The position numbers and the translations under genes are program-made. Positions 45,451-53,190 of a stretch of DNA of 64,000 bases are shown piece by piece. The DNA lies in assembly GCF_019966595.1 (NCBI RefSeq), contig NZ_JAINFJ010000003.1, positions 372,001 to 436,000 of the forward strand, in the 5' to 3' direction. Below the pieces are notes generated by a model. That model was not told the DNA's origin and ran no database searches. It saw only the letters and a list, made by a program, of their open reading frames with translations. The stretch comes from Oricola indica (GTDB lineage Bacteria > Pseudomonadota > Alphaproteobacteria > Rhizobiales > Rhizobiaceae). Within the stretch, counting starts at the first letter, position 1, and each line of letters starts with the position of its first letter.

Positions 45451-45580
45451 CGCTGTCCTCCGTTTCCGGCTTCGGCTTTTCCGGGCGCCGTTCATCGGTT
45501 CTTTCATCGACGGCAATCTGCGCGCGCGTCCGAAGCGCTCGCACCAACCCGTCGAGGGTCATCTGCATGGTCAGTTTCAT
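45434..45580 (-). CDS. 48-aa GTA-embedded protein between g7 and g8
   Basis: A short ORF found by reading the gap between g7 and g8. It encodes 48 residues: MKLTMQMTLDGLVRALR, then TRAQIAVDERTDERR and a Pro/Glu/Lys tail. GAGGA lies seven bases before the ATG, which overlaps the g7 stop by 4 bp (ATGA), and its stop overlaps the g8 start by 17 bp. Coupling on both sides argues strongly for translation. Not recognised; there is no such gene at this place in the R. capsulatus numbering. Confidence 0.7.
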   Translation of the reverse strand: MKLTMQMTLDGLVRALRTRAQIAVDERTDERRPEKPKPETEDSDERRA

Positions 45581-45909
45581 GCTGTTTCCTCGCGCGTCAG
45601 GCAAAGCAGGTAGCGGCCGCTCTCATCGAGATCGCGCACCGCGCGGATCGCGAAGAAACGCTCCCCCATCCTCAGGCGGCGTCCTCGCCAGACGCGCACA
45701 TCGTAGCGCAGCACCACCCGATGCGTGATCTCGGTCTCCTCGCCGCCGGCGCGGCTCACGATTTCCGCCGCGGGTTCCAGATGCGCCCACATGATCGCGA
45801 TCGCCTGCCAGCTTTCCGCGTGGCCAGCCAGAGCGTCGGCGATCCGCGTCGCTTCTTCCAGAACCATCTCGTGACGCAGTTTGCCCGGATCGAAAAAGGT
45901 CCCACGCAT
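45577..45909 (-). CDS. GTA head-tail adaptor/stopper protein (g7)
   Basis: A 110-aa head completion protein of the SPP1 gp16-like class: MRGTFFDPGKLRHEMVLEE, then IMWAHLEPAAEI and THRVVLRYDVRVWRGRRL. ATG 45909 lies 3 bp from the g6 stop; a GTG at 45915 is a less likely start. Equivalent to rcc01689. Confidence 0.9.
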   Translation of the reverse strand: MRGTFFDPGKLRHEMVLEEATRIADALAGHAESWQAIAIMWAHLEPAAEIVSRAGGEETEITHRVVLRYDVRVWRGRRLRMGERFFAIRAVRDLDESGRYLLCLTREETA

Positions 45910-45911
45910 GG

Positions 45912-46493
45912 TCACACCGAGAGGAAACGGAAGTGCCGGGTCAGGCGCGCATAGAGCGCGGGGACCGAAACCGGCTGATCGGCCGCATCGAAGACACCGC
46001 GAAACTCGAACCAGTGTGCCACCAGGACGAGGACCGCGCGCTTCAGCATGTCCGGTACATCCGTGCCCGCCTCGCCGTATCCCGTGTCGAAATCGATCTC
46101 GATACCATTGGCCCGCATGGGCGCGGTGACGCCATCGACGAGACGAACCCGCGCAGGTCGGGAGACGAGATTGACGTAGTACTCCGATCCGTCGAGTTCG
46201 GTCGGATTACCAGCGCTGTCGTAGATGGTGACGGCAACGATACCGCGCACCGGCGAACGCATGAGTTCCAGCACGCCATCGCGCGGGACGGCATCGAAAT
46301 AGGCCCGCCATTGCTGGTCGAGCAAAGACTGTCCGGTATCGCGCTCGAGGTATTGTGTCGCCGCTGCAATCAGCGACGTGATCGTGTCGTCTTCGGTATC
46401 CGAGGTGACCCGCAGATGGGCCTTGGCCTCGGCAAGCGTCACAGGCATCGCCGCCGGTGCGGCAATTTGCGAATAGGTCATCATTTTGTCCAT
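45912..46493 (-). CDS. GTA head-tail connector protein, gp6-like (g6)
   Basis: A 193-aa connector of the phage gp6-like family: MPVTLAEAKAHLRVTSDTEDD, ITSLIAAATQYLERDTGQSL and the C-terminal MLKRAVLVLVAHWFEFRG. It forms the ring under the portal. Equivalent to rcc01688. A gap of 64 bp separates it from the capsid gene. Confidence 0.92.
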   Translation of the reverse strand: MDKMMTYSQIAAPAAMPVTLAEAKAHLRVTSDTEDDTITSLIAAATQYLERDTGQSLLDQQWRAYFDAVPRDGVLELMRSPVRGIVAVTIYDSAGNPTELDGSEYYVNLVSRPARVRLVDGVTAPMRANGIEIDFDTGYGEAGTDVPDMLKRAVLVLVAHWFEFRGVFDAADQPVSVPALYARLTRHFRFLSV

Positions 46494-46557
46494 GAAAGAG
46501 GAAACGAGGCGGCCCCGGCGGGAGGAGAGCTCCGGGACCGCCTGTTATCGGTCGGGC

Positions 46558-47805
46558 TTACGCCGTTCCGAACTTGAGCAGCTTGATTGCGTCGAAGTCC
46601 TGCATCCCGCCGCCAACGCGCTTGATCGTGTAGAACAGCACATAGGGCTTGGCGGAATAGGGATCGCGCAGCACCGACACCCCGGTCCGATCGACGACGA
46701 GGTAGCCGCGGCGGAAATCACCGAAGGCGATCGCCGTCACGTCGGTTCCGATATCCGGCATGTCCTCGGCTTCGACGAGCGGGAAGCCCATCAGCATGGC
46801 GCGCTGACCGGCGGCCGCGGGCGGCTGCCAGATGTAGTTGCCGTCATCGTCCTTGAACTTGCGAATGGCCGCCTGGGTCGTGCGGTTCATCACCCAGTTG
46901 GCATTCTGCCGGTAACCGGCTTTCAGCGCGTAGATCGTGTCGATCAGCTTGTCTGACGGATCGGCGGCCGGCCACGCGCCATCCGCTCCGGTCGCCACGT
47001 AACCGATCTTCTCCCAGGCCCAGCTCGCCTCGGCGACCTGGTCGTAATCGAGAAAGCCGCGCGGCTTCGCATCCCCGTCACCAACGACAAAGGCGGTGCC
47101 TTCCTGCTCGGCAAACGCGGCTTCCACTTCCGACGCGATCCACTGGTCGATATCGACGACCGCATCTTCCAGCAATGCTGCGGTTGCGGCCGGCATCGCA
47201 TAGAGTTCCATCGTCGGAAACTGAAGTTCCTTCAGCGTCGATGCCGCCGTTTCGGGTCGTGCGTCCGTCTCCCCGACCCAGCCGACGGCAGGTCCGCCGA
47301 TCGAAAACGGCTTCTTGAGCACGGAGCCGGAGACTTGCCTCACGCTCGCGATCGACCGGATCGGCGAAATATCGCGCAGTCTCGCGCCAATCGCGGCCTC
47401 CGTTTCGGGCGGCACCAGGTATCCGCCATCTGGTCCGGATCCGATGCTCATCGATTTGGCATCGAGCGCCTGCAGGCGCCGCTCGTCACCGCGCCGCACA
47501 TAGTTTTCGAAGGCCGACTTGTGCTCGCTTGGCGTGATCGGCTCGCCGCCGCCAAGCGGTGGCCGCGCCTGCTTGTGCTGCAAGGCGTCCAGCACGCGCT
47601 TCTGTTCGTCCAGCGCCAGCGAAATACGTTCGACCTTGTCGTTCGTCACGCCATCGACACCGAAGCGGCTTTCGATCTGCGCCAGACGCTCGTCATTCGC
47701 CTGCTTGAACTCGTCGAAAGCATGCATGAAATCGTCGAAAGCTTCGGCCACATCGCCTTCGCCCGCCGATTTCAGTTCGGGAGCGGTCATCATGTCCTGT
47801 CTCAT
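46558..47805 (-). CDS. GTA major capsid protein, HK97 fold (g5)
   Basis: A 415-aa HK97-type capsid precursor. The N-terminal coiled-coil scaffold (about 1-115) would be removed by g4; the mature protein probably begins near KSMSIGSGPDGGYLVPPE. The shell domain holds PIRSIASVRQVSGSVLKKP and the C-terminal FGDFRRGYLVVDRTGVSVLRD. The start overlaps the g4 stop (ATGA). Equivalent to rcc01687. Confidence 0.96.
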   Translation of the reverse strand: MRQDMMTAPELKSAGEGDVAEAFDDFMHAFDEFKQANDERLAQIESRFGVDGVTNDKVERISLALDEQKRVLDALQHKQARPPLGGGEPITPSEHKSAFENYVRRGDERRLQALDAKSMSIGSGPDGGYLVPPETEAAIGARLRDISPIRSIASVRQVSGSVLKKPFSIGGPAVGWVGETDARPETAASTLKELQFPTMELYAMPAATAALLEDAVVDIDQWIASEVEAAFAEQEGTAFVVGDGDAKPRGFLDYDQVAEASWAWEKIGYVATGADGAWPAADPSDKLIDTIYALKAGYRQNANWVMNRTTQAAIRKFKDDDGNYIWQPPAAAGQRAMLMGFPLVEAEDMPDIGTDVTAIAFGDFRRGYLVVDRTGVSVLRDPYSAKPYVLFYTIKRVGGGMQDFDAIKLLKFGTA

Positions 47806-48473
47806 TTCGTTCCTCGTGTCTGTTGGATTTGGCGGGCCGCGTGCCGTATCGCCGCCGCGAGGCCCGATTCTCCAGCCGCGCCATCCCGGCTGCTCCGGAG
47901 CGAGGCGAAGCCCCCGGCGATCACCGCCTTGGCCTCGCTTCTGGTCAGCCCGGCGTCCCGCACGAGCCAGCGTTCGAATTCGCGTGCTGTCGGCAGTCGC
48001 CCGGCCTTGACGGCCGTGACCCGCGCTTCGGGCAACATCGGAAAGGTGACCACTGAAATCTCCCAGAGGTCGGCTTCCTGGATGCGGCGTATGCCGTTTC
48101 GCGCATCCTTCCGCGCCTTGACGGTTCGAAATCCGATGGAAAGCCCGTCGAGACCGCCATTCCTCAGAAGCGCCAGGACCTCCCGTCCTTTCGCGACCTC
48201 GGTGGAAATACGCCCTTCTACATAGAGACCGCGCGCATCCTCCCGGATGTCGGTCCAGCGCCCGATCGGTTGCGCCGGATCATGCTGAAAAAGCATCCGG
48301 ATGCCGCCTGTTCCCCGCGTCTTGAGCGATTTCGCGAAAGCGCCGCGCTCGACAGCATCCTTGCCGAGATCAACCACACCGAAAACAGAGGCGTAGCCGG
48401 CAATCCGCCCGTCCTGCCCTTCCAGATCGACCCGGTTGAATTTGTGCTCGAGCTTGTTGCGATCAGCGGGCAT
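47802..48473 (-). CDS. GTA prohead protease, HK97/S78 family (g4)
   Basis: A 223-aa serine protease that trims the capsid scaffold. His is in MLFQHDPAQPIGRW and Ser in GGLDGLSIGFRTVKA. The second Met (48473) was chosen because GGAG lies six bases upstream; a GTG at 48497 lacks a ribosome site. It overlaps the DUF6107 stop by 11 bp. The C-terminus is extended with Ala/Arg-rich residues. Equivalent to rcc01686. Confidence 0.93.
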   Translation of the reverse strand: MPADRNKLEHKFNRVDLEGQDGRIAGYASVFGVVDLGKDAVERGAFAKSLKTRGTGGIRMLFQHDPAQPIGRWTDIREDARGLYVEGRISTEVAKGREVLALLRNGGLDGLSIGFRTVKARKDARNGIRRIQEADLWEISVVTFPMLPEARVTAVKAGRLPTAREFERWLVRDAGLTRSEAKAVIAGGFASLRSSRDGAAGESGLAAAIRHAARQIQQTRGTK

Positions 48474-48807
48474 GGCGATCTCCACCGGATCGGACACCGA
48501 TCAGCCGTTCGCCGTAACGCACGACGAAACCGACTGCCCACCAGATCGAAAGACTTGCGAGCGCCGAGCCAGCCAACGCCATCTCCTGGGTGGAAAGCAG
48601 ATCGGCAATGCCGAGCTTTTCCGCGACGGCCAGCCCCGCCGTTCCGCCGAAAACCAGGCCGGCCGTTACCGAGCCGAGAAAGCGCAACCCCGCATCGCGC
48701 CGGCTCTTCGGCAGCAGCCAGGCAAGCGAAATCGCCGCCCCGGCAAGCGCTCCGGCGGTTTTCGCCAGCCACAGCGATGCGGCCGGCGACAAGTCCGTCA
48801 TGGTCAT
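48463..48807 (-). CDS. DUF6107 small membrane protein (GTA g3.5 position)
   Basis: A 114-aa protein with three hydrophobic segments (about 12-32, 43-63 and 75-96) and the conserved LPKSRRDAGLRFLGSVTAGLVFGG, matching the DUF6107 proteins seen in Hyphomicrobiales GTA clusters between portal and protease. Its role is unknown; the place corresponds to g3.5. GGAG lies six bases before ATG 48807. Confidence 0.85.
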   Translation of the reverse strand: MTMTDLSPAASLWLAKTAGALAGAAISLAWLLPKSRRDAGLRFLGSVTAGLVFGGTAGLAVAEKLGIADLLSTQEMALAGSALASLSIWWAVGFVVRYGERLIGVRSGGDRHAR

Positions 48808-48857
48808 GAATGTCTCCTGATTGATCGTCGTCGGGTTCGCGGCCGAAGCCAGCGCGG

Positions 48858-50042
48858 TTAAGCCCTCGCGCCGTAACCGACGGCCTCACGCTTTTCGTCT
48901 TCCGTGAGAAAGGAGGCCCGCTCCAGCCGCGCCCAGAGCGCATCCCGCTCGGTTGACAACGCTTCGATCGCGTCGGCGTCGGGCGTGAGCCTCAGGCTCC
49001 CCTCACCCAGCCAGCGGGCGAAGGCATCGGCCGTGCGCGCCACCATGGGCAGGACCGTCAATCGATAGAAGGCGCGGTTCGCCTCGCGGTAATTCGCATA
49101 GGTGTTGTCTCCCGGTATGCCGAGCAGCATGGGCGGCACGCCGAAGGCCAGTGCGATGTCGCGGCTGGCGGCACGCTTCGCTTCGATGAAGTCCATGTCC
49201 TTCGGCGTGAGACCCATTGCCTTCCAGTCCAGGCCACCTTCGAGCAGCAAGGGGCGGCCGGCATTGGATGCTCCGGAATACTCCGCCTCCAGGTCGCGCT
49301 TCAGCCGTTCGAACTGTTCCGGCGCGAGGTTGCCGCCTTCGGATGGTGCATAGACCAACGCCCCGGAAGGTCTTGCGGCGTTGTCGAGCAGCGCTTTGTT
49401 CCAGGCGCCCGCTGCGTTGTGTATGTCGAGCGCCATAAGCGCCGCCTCCAGCGGCGCGAAACCGCGCAGATCGTCCAGCGGATGAAACAGCGTCAGGTGC
49501 AGCACGCGGGGCGTGCCGTCTTCGGCATCGAGCGGAATGCGCCTCTTTTCGGCGCCCGACCGATGGTCGATTGCGACCGGCCAGCCGTCGGGACCTGTCA
49601 CGATGGACACCCGGTCCGGGCGCAGAAGATAAAGTGCCTCGCTATCGCCTTCCCCTGTCCGTTCCACGAAAGCGTCGCCGGAGAGCAGCATGTGGCCGTA
49701 GAGCGTCTCAAGGAACGTTGCCCGGCTGTCTCGCATGTTGGGTCGCCCGATCAGCCGAAGGACCGGATCGTCAGGCGTCTCCTCCTCGCCCTTGTGGGCG
49801 AGCCACGGCACGGCGGCGCCGGCTTCGGCGATCATTCGGACGCAACGATGCACGACCGGATTGCGCATGAAGCCCTCGCGCGACAAGGCGCCATAGGAGG
49901 CCGATGTCCACGCCGCCGCGCCCGCGCCATGCATGACGAGGAATCCATAGGGCATGGCTTTCGCTTCGGCGAGATGCCGCGCAGCGTTTTTCTGACGGCC
50001 AAGCCCGAAAGTCCGTGCAAGCCAGTTCGCGGTTTGATTCAT
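48858..50042 (-). CDS. GTA portal protein (g3)
   Basis: A 394-aa HK97-family portal: RNPVVHRCVRMIAEAGAAVPWL, MLLSGDAFVE, RDIALAFGVPPMLLGIPGDN and TYANYREANRAFYRLTVLP are signature segments. The ATG at 50042 lacks a strong ribosome site. The gene starts only 31 bp past the T-tract of the terminator that ends the HxlR gene, so little room remains for a promoter of its own. Equivalent to rcc01684. Confidence 0.95.
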   Translation of the reverse strand: MNQTANWLARTFGLGRQKNAARHLAEAKAMPYGFLVMHGAGAAAWTSASYGALSREGFMRNPVVHRCVRMIAEAGAAVPWLAHKGEEETPDDPVLRLIGRPNMRDSRATFLETLYGHMLLSGDAFVERTGEGDSEALYLLRPDRVSIVTGPDGWPVAIDHRSGAEKRRIPLDAEDGTPRVLHLTLFHPLDDLRGFAPLEAALMALDIHNAAGAWNKALLDNAARPSGALVYAPSEGGNLAPEQFERLKRDLEAEYSGASNAGRPLLLEGGLDWKAMGLTPKDMDFIEAKRAASRDIALAFGVPPMLLGIPGDNTYANYREANRAFYRLTVLPMVARTADAFARWLGEGSLRLTPDADAIEALSTERDALWARLERASFLTEDEKREAVGYGARA

Positions 50043-50072
50043 GAAAGCGGTCCATGTTGCTGTTTCGGAATC

Positions 50073-50095
50073 AAAAAAGGGCCGCAAGCGGCCCT
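50073..50095 (-). terminator. intrinsic terminator of the HxlR gene, just upstream of GTA portal
   Basis: On the minus strand AGGGCCGC TT GCGGCCCT forms an 8-bp perfect stem followed by six T (50078-50073). It sits 39 bp after the HxlR stop and 31 bp before the portal ATG. Read-through from the terminase side into portal would have to pass it. The T-tract exists only in the minus direction. Confidence 0.85.
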
Positions 50096-50133
50096 CTCTC
50101 TGATCTCATTTTTCCAGGCGTAAGGCCGAGCGG

Positions 50134-50565
50134 CTACGCGGCTTCCGCCTCTTCGTCGAACGCATGACGCGCGGTGCGAATATCGTCGTGACGCGCTTCG
50201 GCCCAGCCTATGAGAGCCGTAAGAGGTTCGAGCACGGAGTGCCCGAGTTCCGTCAGGCGGTAGTCTACCGTTGGCGGTGTCGTCGGATACACAGTCCGTT
50301 CCACCAGTCCGTCGCGCTGCAAAGAACGGAGCGTTTGGGTCAACATCCGCTTGGAGATATCGCCGACATCCCTGTTGAGGGCGCTGAACCTTTTCGGCTC
50401 CCGGGCAAGCGCGGTCAGGATCAGGACTGACCATTTGTCGCCAATGCGATCCAGCACATCGCGAACCGGGCAGTTTTCGGCAAAGCCCGCTTCATGCCAG
50501 GCGTCAAAATGTTCGCCCACCGTCTCGGAAGCAGCCGCATGGTTACCTTCGTGTTCCCTGGTCAC
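50134..50565 (-). CDS. HxlR-family redox-type transcription regulator (YtfH/QorR-like)
   Basis: A 143-aa winged-helix regulator of the HxlR family: [20 protein letters not shown] with the conserved Cys, then [23 protein letters not shown] and [16 protein letters not shown]. The Cys suggests control by oxidants, aldehydes or quinones. GTG 50565 has GGAGG nine bases upstream. It is divergent from qorB, the same pairing as ytfH/ytfG in enterics. The pair sits inside the GTA cluster and ends in its own terminator. Confidence 0.9.
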   Translation of the reverse strand: MTREHEGNHAAASETVGEHFDAWHEAGFAENCPVRDVLDRIGDKWSVLILTALAREPKRFSALNRDVGDISKRMLTQTLRSLQRDGLVERTVYPTTPPTVDYRLTELGHSVLEPLTALIGWAEARHDDIRTARHAFDEEAEAA

Positions 50566-50610
50566 TGAAAACTGCCTCCTTCCAAGGCCTGTCGAGATGC
50601 GGTAACGAAA

Positions 50611-50636
50611 TGAGACCATATCTCATATTGAGACCA
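50611..50636. promoter_or_regulatory. repeat in the qorB/HxlR spacer, likely HxlR operator
   Basis: TGAGA (50611-50615) and TCTCA (50621-50625) are inverted around CCATA, and TGAGACCA occurs twice as a direct repeat (50611-50618 and 50629-50636). The site lies between the divergent starts, just upstream of qorB, where HxlR regulators commonly bind. Confidence 0.5.
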
Positions 50637-50659
50637 AAGAATATCGTCAGGAGTTAAAA

Positions 50660-51547
50660 ATGACAAACCAGACCGCAAAATACCTCGTAACCGGCGCCTC
50701 CGGCCAGCTTGGCCGCCTCGCCGTTACCGAACTCGCAAACAAAGTGCCGGCCGGAAACATCGTCGCGCTCGTTCGACGCCCGGAGGCCGCTGCCTCACTC
50801 GAAGCGCTGGGCATCGAGGTCCGCATCGGTGACTACGGGGACCCCGTATCGCTCGAGAAGGCATTTCACGGCATCGACCGCCTGCTCCTGATTTCATCAT
50901 CGGAAGTTGGCCAGCGCGCCGCGCAGCATGCCAACGTCGTGAGCGCGGCCCATAAGACCGGCATTGGTTTCATCGCCTACACCTCGATCCTCCATGCCGA
51001 CACGTCGCCGCTTGGTCTTGCGTCCGAGCACCGGGAAACAGAAGCCGCAATCAAGGCATCCGGCATTCCTTATGCATTCCTGCGAAACGGCTGGTACACG
51101 GAGAACCGGACCGGCTCGATCGCACCCGCGATCGAACACGGCGCTTATCCCGGTGCAGCCGGCGACGGGCGTACATCCAGCGCCACGCGGCAGGATTTCG
51201 CCGAAGGCGCCGTTGCGGTTCTCTCCGCCGAAACGACGGAACCGAATGCGGTTTACGAGCTCGCCGGCGACGAGAGTTATTCGATGACCGAGTTCGCCTC
51301 CGCGATTTCCGCCGCTGCGGGCAAACCGGTGAGTTATTCCGACATGAGCGAATCTGAATTCGCCTCCCTTCTCGAAGCGGCGGGCCTGCCGGGCCCGATT
51401 GCCGCAATGCTCGCCGACAGCGACGCGGGAACGGCGAAAGGCGCGCTCGAGGACAACAGCCGCACTCTCTCGCGCCTGATCGGCCGTCCGACCACATCCT
51501 GGCGGGACAGCGTCGGCGAGGCGGTCACCGCGTCGGGAGCAATCTGA
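50660..51547 (+). CDS. qorB: NAD(P)H:quinone oxidoreductase 2-like protein
   Basis: A 295-aa atypical short-chain dehydrogenase (NmrA type). The NAD(P) motif is TGASGQLG near residue 11. Long stretches read almost as in Escherichia coli QorB (YtfG): LLLISSSEVGQRA, FIAYTSILHADTSPLGLA, LRNGWYTEN, VYELAGDESY and MLADSDAG. It reduces quinones with NAD(P)H. GGAG lies six bases upstream of the ATG. It runs against the GTA strand and converges on terminase with 26 bp between stops. It is unrelated to GTA functions and so looks like an inserted cassette. Confidence 0.93.
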   Translation: MTNQTAKYLVTGASGQLGRLAVTELANKVPAGNIVALVRRPEAAASLEALGIEVRIGDYGDPVSLEKAFHGIDRLLLISSSEVGQRAAQHANVVSAAHKTGIGFIAYTSILHADTSPLGLASEHRETEAAIKASGIPYAFLRNGWYTENRTGSIAPAIEHGAYPGAAGDGRTSSATRQDFAEGAVAVLSAETTEPNAVYELAGDESYSMTEFASAISAAAGKPVSYSDMSESEFASLLEAAGLPGPIAAMLADSDAGTAKGALEDNSRTLSRLIGRPTTSWRDSVGEAVTASGAI

Positions 51548-51573
51548 TTGGTTGGAGCGGGTACGGGGCATTT

Positions 51574-52908
51574 TCACAATCCCCTTACCCGCGGTTCTCC
51601 CCGCGCTTTCAGCATCAGATCGCTCATGGCCCAGACAAGTGCGTCAAGGCGGTCGGGTGATCGGCCGGAGGCGAGCCCGTCGGTGCCAAATGCACACATC
51701 TCGTCCTCGAGGGCATCCAGCCCTCGGGCATGGGTCACGCGCCCCTGCTCGTAAAGTGCGGCAACCGGCTCTGCGCGAAGCCACTTGCTCCGCCCCGCAT
51801 GCACCTTCTTAAGCGCCACGCTCTCATCCACCTGACGGATCACCGCCTCCACCATATCGCCTCCCTGGTTGACCTCGGCCAGAATCAGGTCCGCTTCCAG
51901 CGATTGATAAAGCGCCACCGCCCTTGCCGCCCAGGCGGATGGCTTTGCCGCCCGGAGCGAACAATCCGCAATGACATGGGCCGTTCGATCTGCGGCCAGG
52001 CCGACCGCGACGATCCCGCAAGCGTCCGATGTCGTCTTCGATCCTGCCGGCGGATCGACCGCGACCACGATGCGGGTCAACGCCGGTGATCTCTCTCGGC
52101 GTATTCCATCCAGGGCCGCTCTCGACCAGAGCGCGCCTTCGGCTTCGTCGAGGATTTCGGCATACAGTTCCTGACGACCGAGATTGGTTGCCTCGTATTT
52201 CGCGCGAACCGTATCCAGAAACCCGGCCGCGAGATTGGCGGCATTGTCGAATGTCGCCCCTCGCGTGACTGCGGTCGCCGGGTCCTTGAGGATATCCCGC
52301 AGCAAACCGAGAGGCTTCGGCGTCGTCGTGATGCAGACTTGCGGGGACGTTCCCAGCCGAAGTCCGAACATGGCCATGTCCCATGTCGCTTGTGGATATT
52401 TCCAGGCGCATAACTCGTCCGCCCAAATCTTCTCGTTTTGCGGACCGCGCAGGCGATCGGGTTCCTCTGCCGAAAATACCATTGCCGTCGCACCGTTTCG
52501 CCATGACAGCCTGCGTTTCGTCGGCTCGAAGACCGGCCTGCCGAGCAATTCTCCGCCATGCGTCCGATCCCCTTTCCAGCAAACGGAAAGCACGCCGCTC
52601 TCGCCACCGATCATGACATCGCGTGCATCGGCCATGGTCGGCGCGATCAGCGCGAGCCGCATTGCTCCGGCCTTGACCTGCTCTCGCAACCATTCCGCGC
52701 CGGTACGGGTCTTGCCGAAACCGCGCCCGGCGAGAATCAGCCAGTTGCGCCAATCGCTATCGGGCGGCAGTTGGGCCGGTCTTCCGACAAACGGCCAGAA
52801 ATGGAGAAGATCCGCGCACTGTATGTCACTTATCTTCCCCGGAAGCGCCTTCAGCATCGCGGGTGGCAATGTGTCGATCGACAAGCTCTTCGAACGCCTT
52901 GCGCGCAT
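51574..52908 (-). CDS. GTA large terminase subunit (g2)
   Basis: A 444-aa DNA packaging motor and nuclease. Walker A is AGRGFGKTRTG, followed by the ATPase centre in KIWADELCAWKY; the nuclease has VVAVDPPAGSK, LILAEVNQGGDMV and DALVWAMSDL. These match the rcc01683 family. Its start is unclear: ATG 52908 overlaps the g1 candidate by 83 bp, ATG 52857 by 32 bp, and neither has a strong ribosome site. It is cut off from portal by the qorB/HxlR pair. Confidence 0.94.
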   Translation of the reverse strand: MRARRSKSLSIDTLPPAMLKALPGKISDIQCADLLHFWPFVGRPAQLPPDSDWRNWLILAGRGFGKTRTGAEWLREQVKAGAMRLALIAPTMADARDVMIGGESGVLSVCWKGDRTHGGELLGRPVFEPTKRRLSWRNGATAMVFSAEEPDRLRGPQNEKIWADELCAWKYPQATWDMAMFGLRLGTSPQVCITTTPKPLGLLRDILKDPATAVTRGATFDNAANLAAGFLDTVRAKYEATNLGRQELYAEILDEAEGALWSRAALDGIRRERSPALTRIVVAVDPPAGSKTTSDACGIVAVGLAADRTAHVIADCSLRAAKPSAWAARAVALYQSLEADLILAEVNQGGDMVEAVIRQVDESVALKKVHAGRSKWLRAEPVAALYEQGRVTHARGLDALEDEMCAFGTDGLASGRSPDRLDALVWAMSDLMLKARGEPRVRGL

Positions 52909-53065
52909 CCGCCAGTTCCGACGTCGTGAATGTTACGGTCTCTTCCGGGCGGCCGACGATACCGCCGCATGTCGGACATGTGTCGCCGGGCTTCAGCGCG
53001 TTCGGCTTGCTTGCAGGAGCCCTGCCCGCACCTCTCGGCTTCGTGTTTTCGTTGGAGCTTTCCAA
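52826..53065 (-). CDS. GTA g1 candidate with CxxC motif
   Basis: A 79-aa protein at the place of g1 (small terminase) in RcGTA. It has a basic, disordered start, a CPTCGG knuckle-like motif near residue 30, and a helical C-terminus (LADARKAFEELVDRHIATR). The TTG start has GGGAG seven bases upstream, and the stop overlaps terminase. Small terminases diverge quickly, so the assignment rests on position and coupling; the CxxC is unusual for that role. Confidence 0.6.
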   Translation of the reverse strand: MESSNENTKPRGAGRAPASKPNALKPGDTCPTCGGIVGRPEETVTFTTSELADARKAFEELVDRHIATRDAEGASGEDK

Positions 53066-53091
53066 GAAGCGTCTCCCGGCAAGGCGACAAC

Positions 53092-53124
53092 AAAAAGAGC
53101 CGCGATGCGGTTGGCATCCGGCTC
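53092..53124 (-). terminator. leader hairpin with T-tract upstream of GTA g1
   Basis: On the minus strand GAGCCG-GATGC (53124-53114), a 5-base loop, then GCATC-G-CGGCTC (53108-53097) forms an 11-bp stem with one bulged base, followed by TTTTTG. It lies between the promoter candidate (53152-53180) and g1. It has the build of an intrinsic terminator but no gene ends before it in this orientation, so it would act within the GTA leader. Confidence 0.65.
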
Positions 53125-53151
53125 TCGACCCATTTCTCTGATTATGCCGTA

Positions 53152-53180
53152 ACCTTACACGAGGACCGTCACGGCGTCAA
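53152..53180 (-). promoter_or_regulatory. sigma70-like promoter candidate of the GTA cluster
   Basis: On the minus strand TTGACG (53180-53175) and TAAGGT (53157-53152) are separated by 17 bp. Transcription would start near 53145 and run through the leader hairpin into g1. The IS1595-family element ends 2 bp upstream of the -35 box (counting its target duplication), so natural upstream control sites have been moved 3.1 kb away. Confidence 0.55.
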
Positions 53181-53182
53181 GG

Positions 53183-53190
53183 ATTATTTT
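53183..53190. repeat. left 8-bp target site duplication
   Basis: ATTATTTT directly outside the left inverted repeat, identical to 56285-56292. An 8-bp AT-rich duplication is the norm for IS1595-family insertion. Confidence 0.9.

Larger units (their letters stand above)
37512..53065 (-). mobile_element. Rhodobacter-type gene transfer agent structural cluster, interrupted between g2 and g3
   Basis: All structural genes of the RcGTA type are here in the expected order on the minus strand: g1 candidate, terminase g2, portal g3, g3.5, protease g4, capsid g5, connectors g6 and g7, g8, tail tube g9, g10, g10.1, tape measure g11, g12, g13, peptidase g14 and g15. There is no integrase, repressor, replication gene or att site, which separates a GTA from a prophage. 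Reading frames are intact. The only break in order is the qorB/HxlR pair with its terminator between g2 and g3 (50073-51560). GTAs package random host DNA and move it between related cells. Confidence 0.93.

Noticed and set aside
37512-53065. Reading the structural phage genes as a prophage
   Set aside because: No integrase, repressor, replication genes, att repeats or lysis cassette; gene set and order match the GTA g1-g15 series.
53020-53136. Small ORF in the GTA leader running through the hairpin
   Set aside because: Its sequence is a by-product of the stem; no ribosome site, overlaps g1 out of frame.
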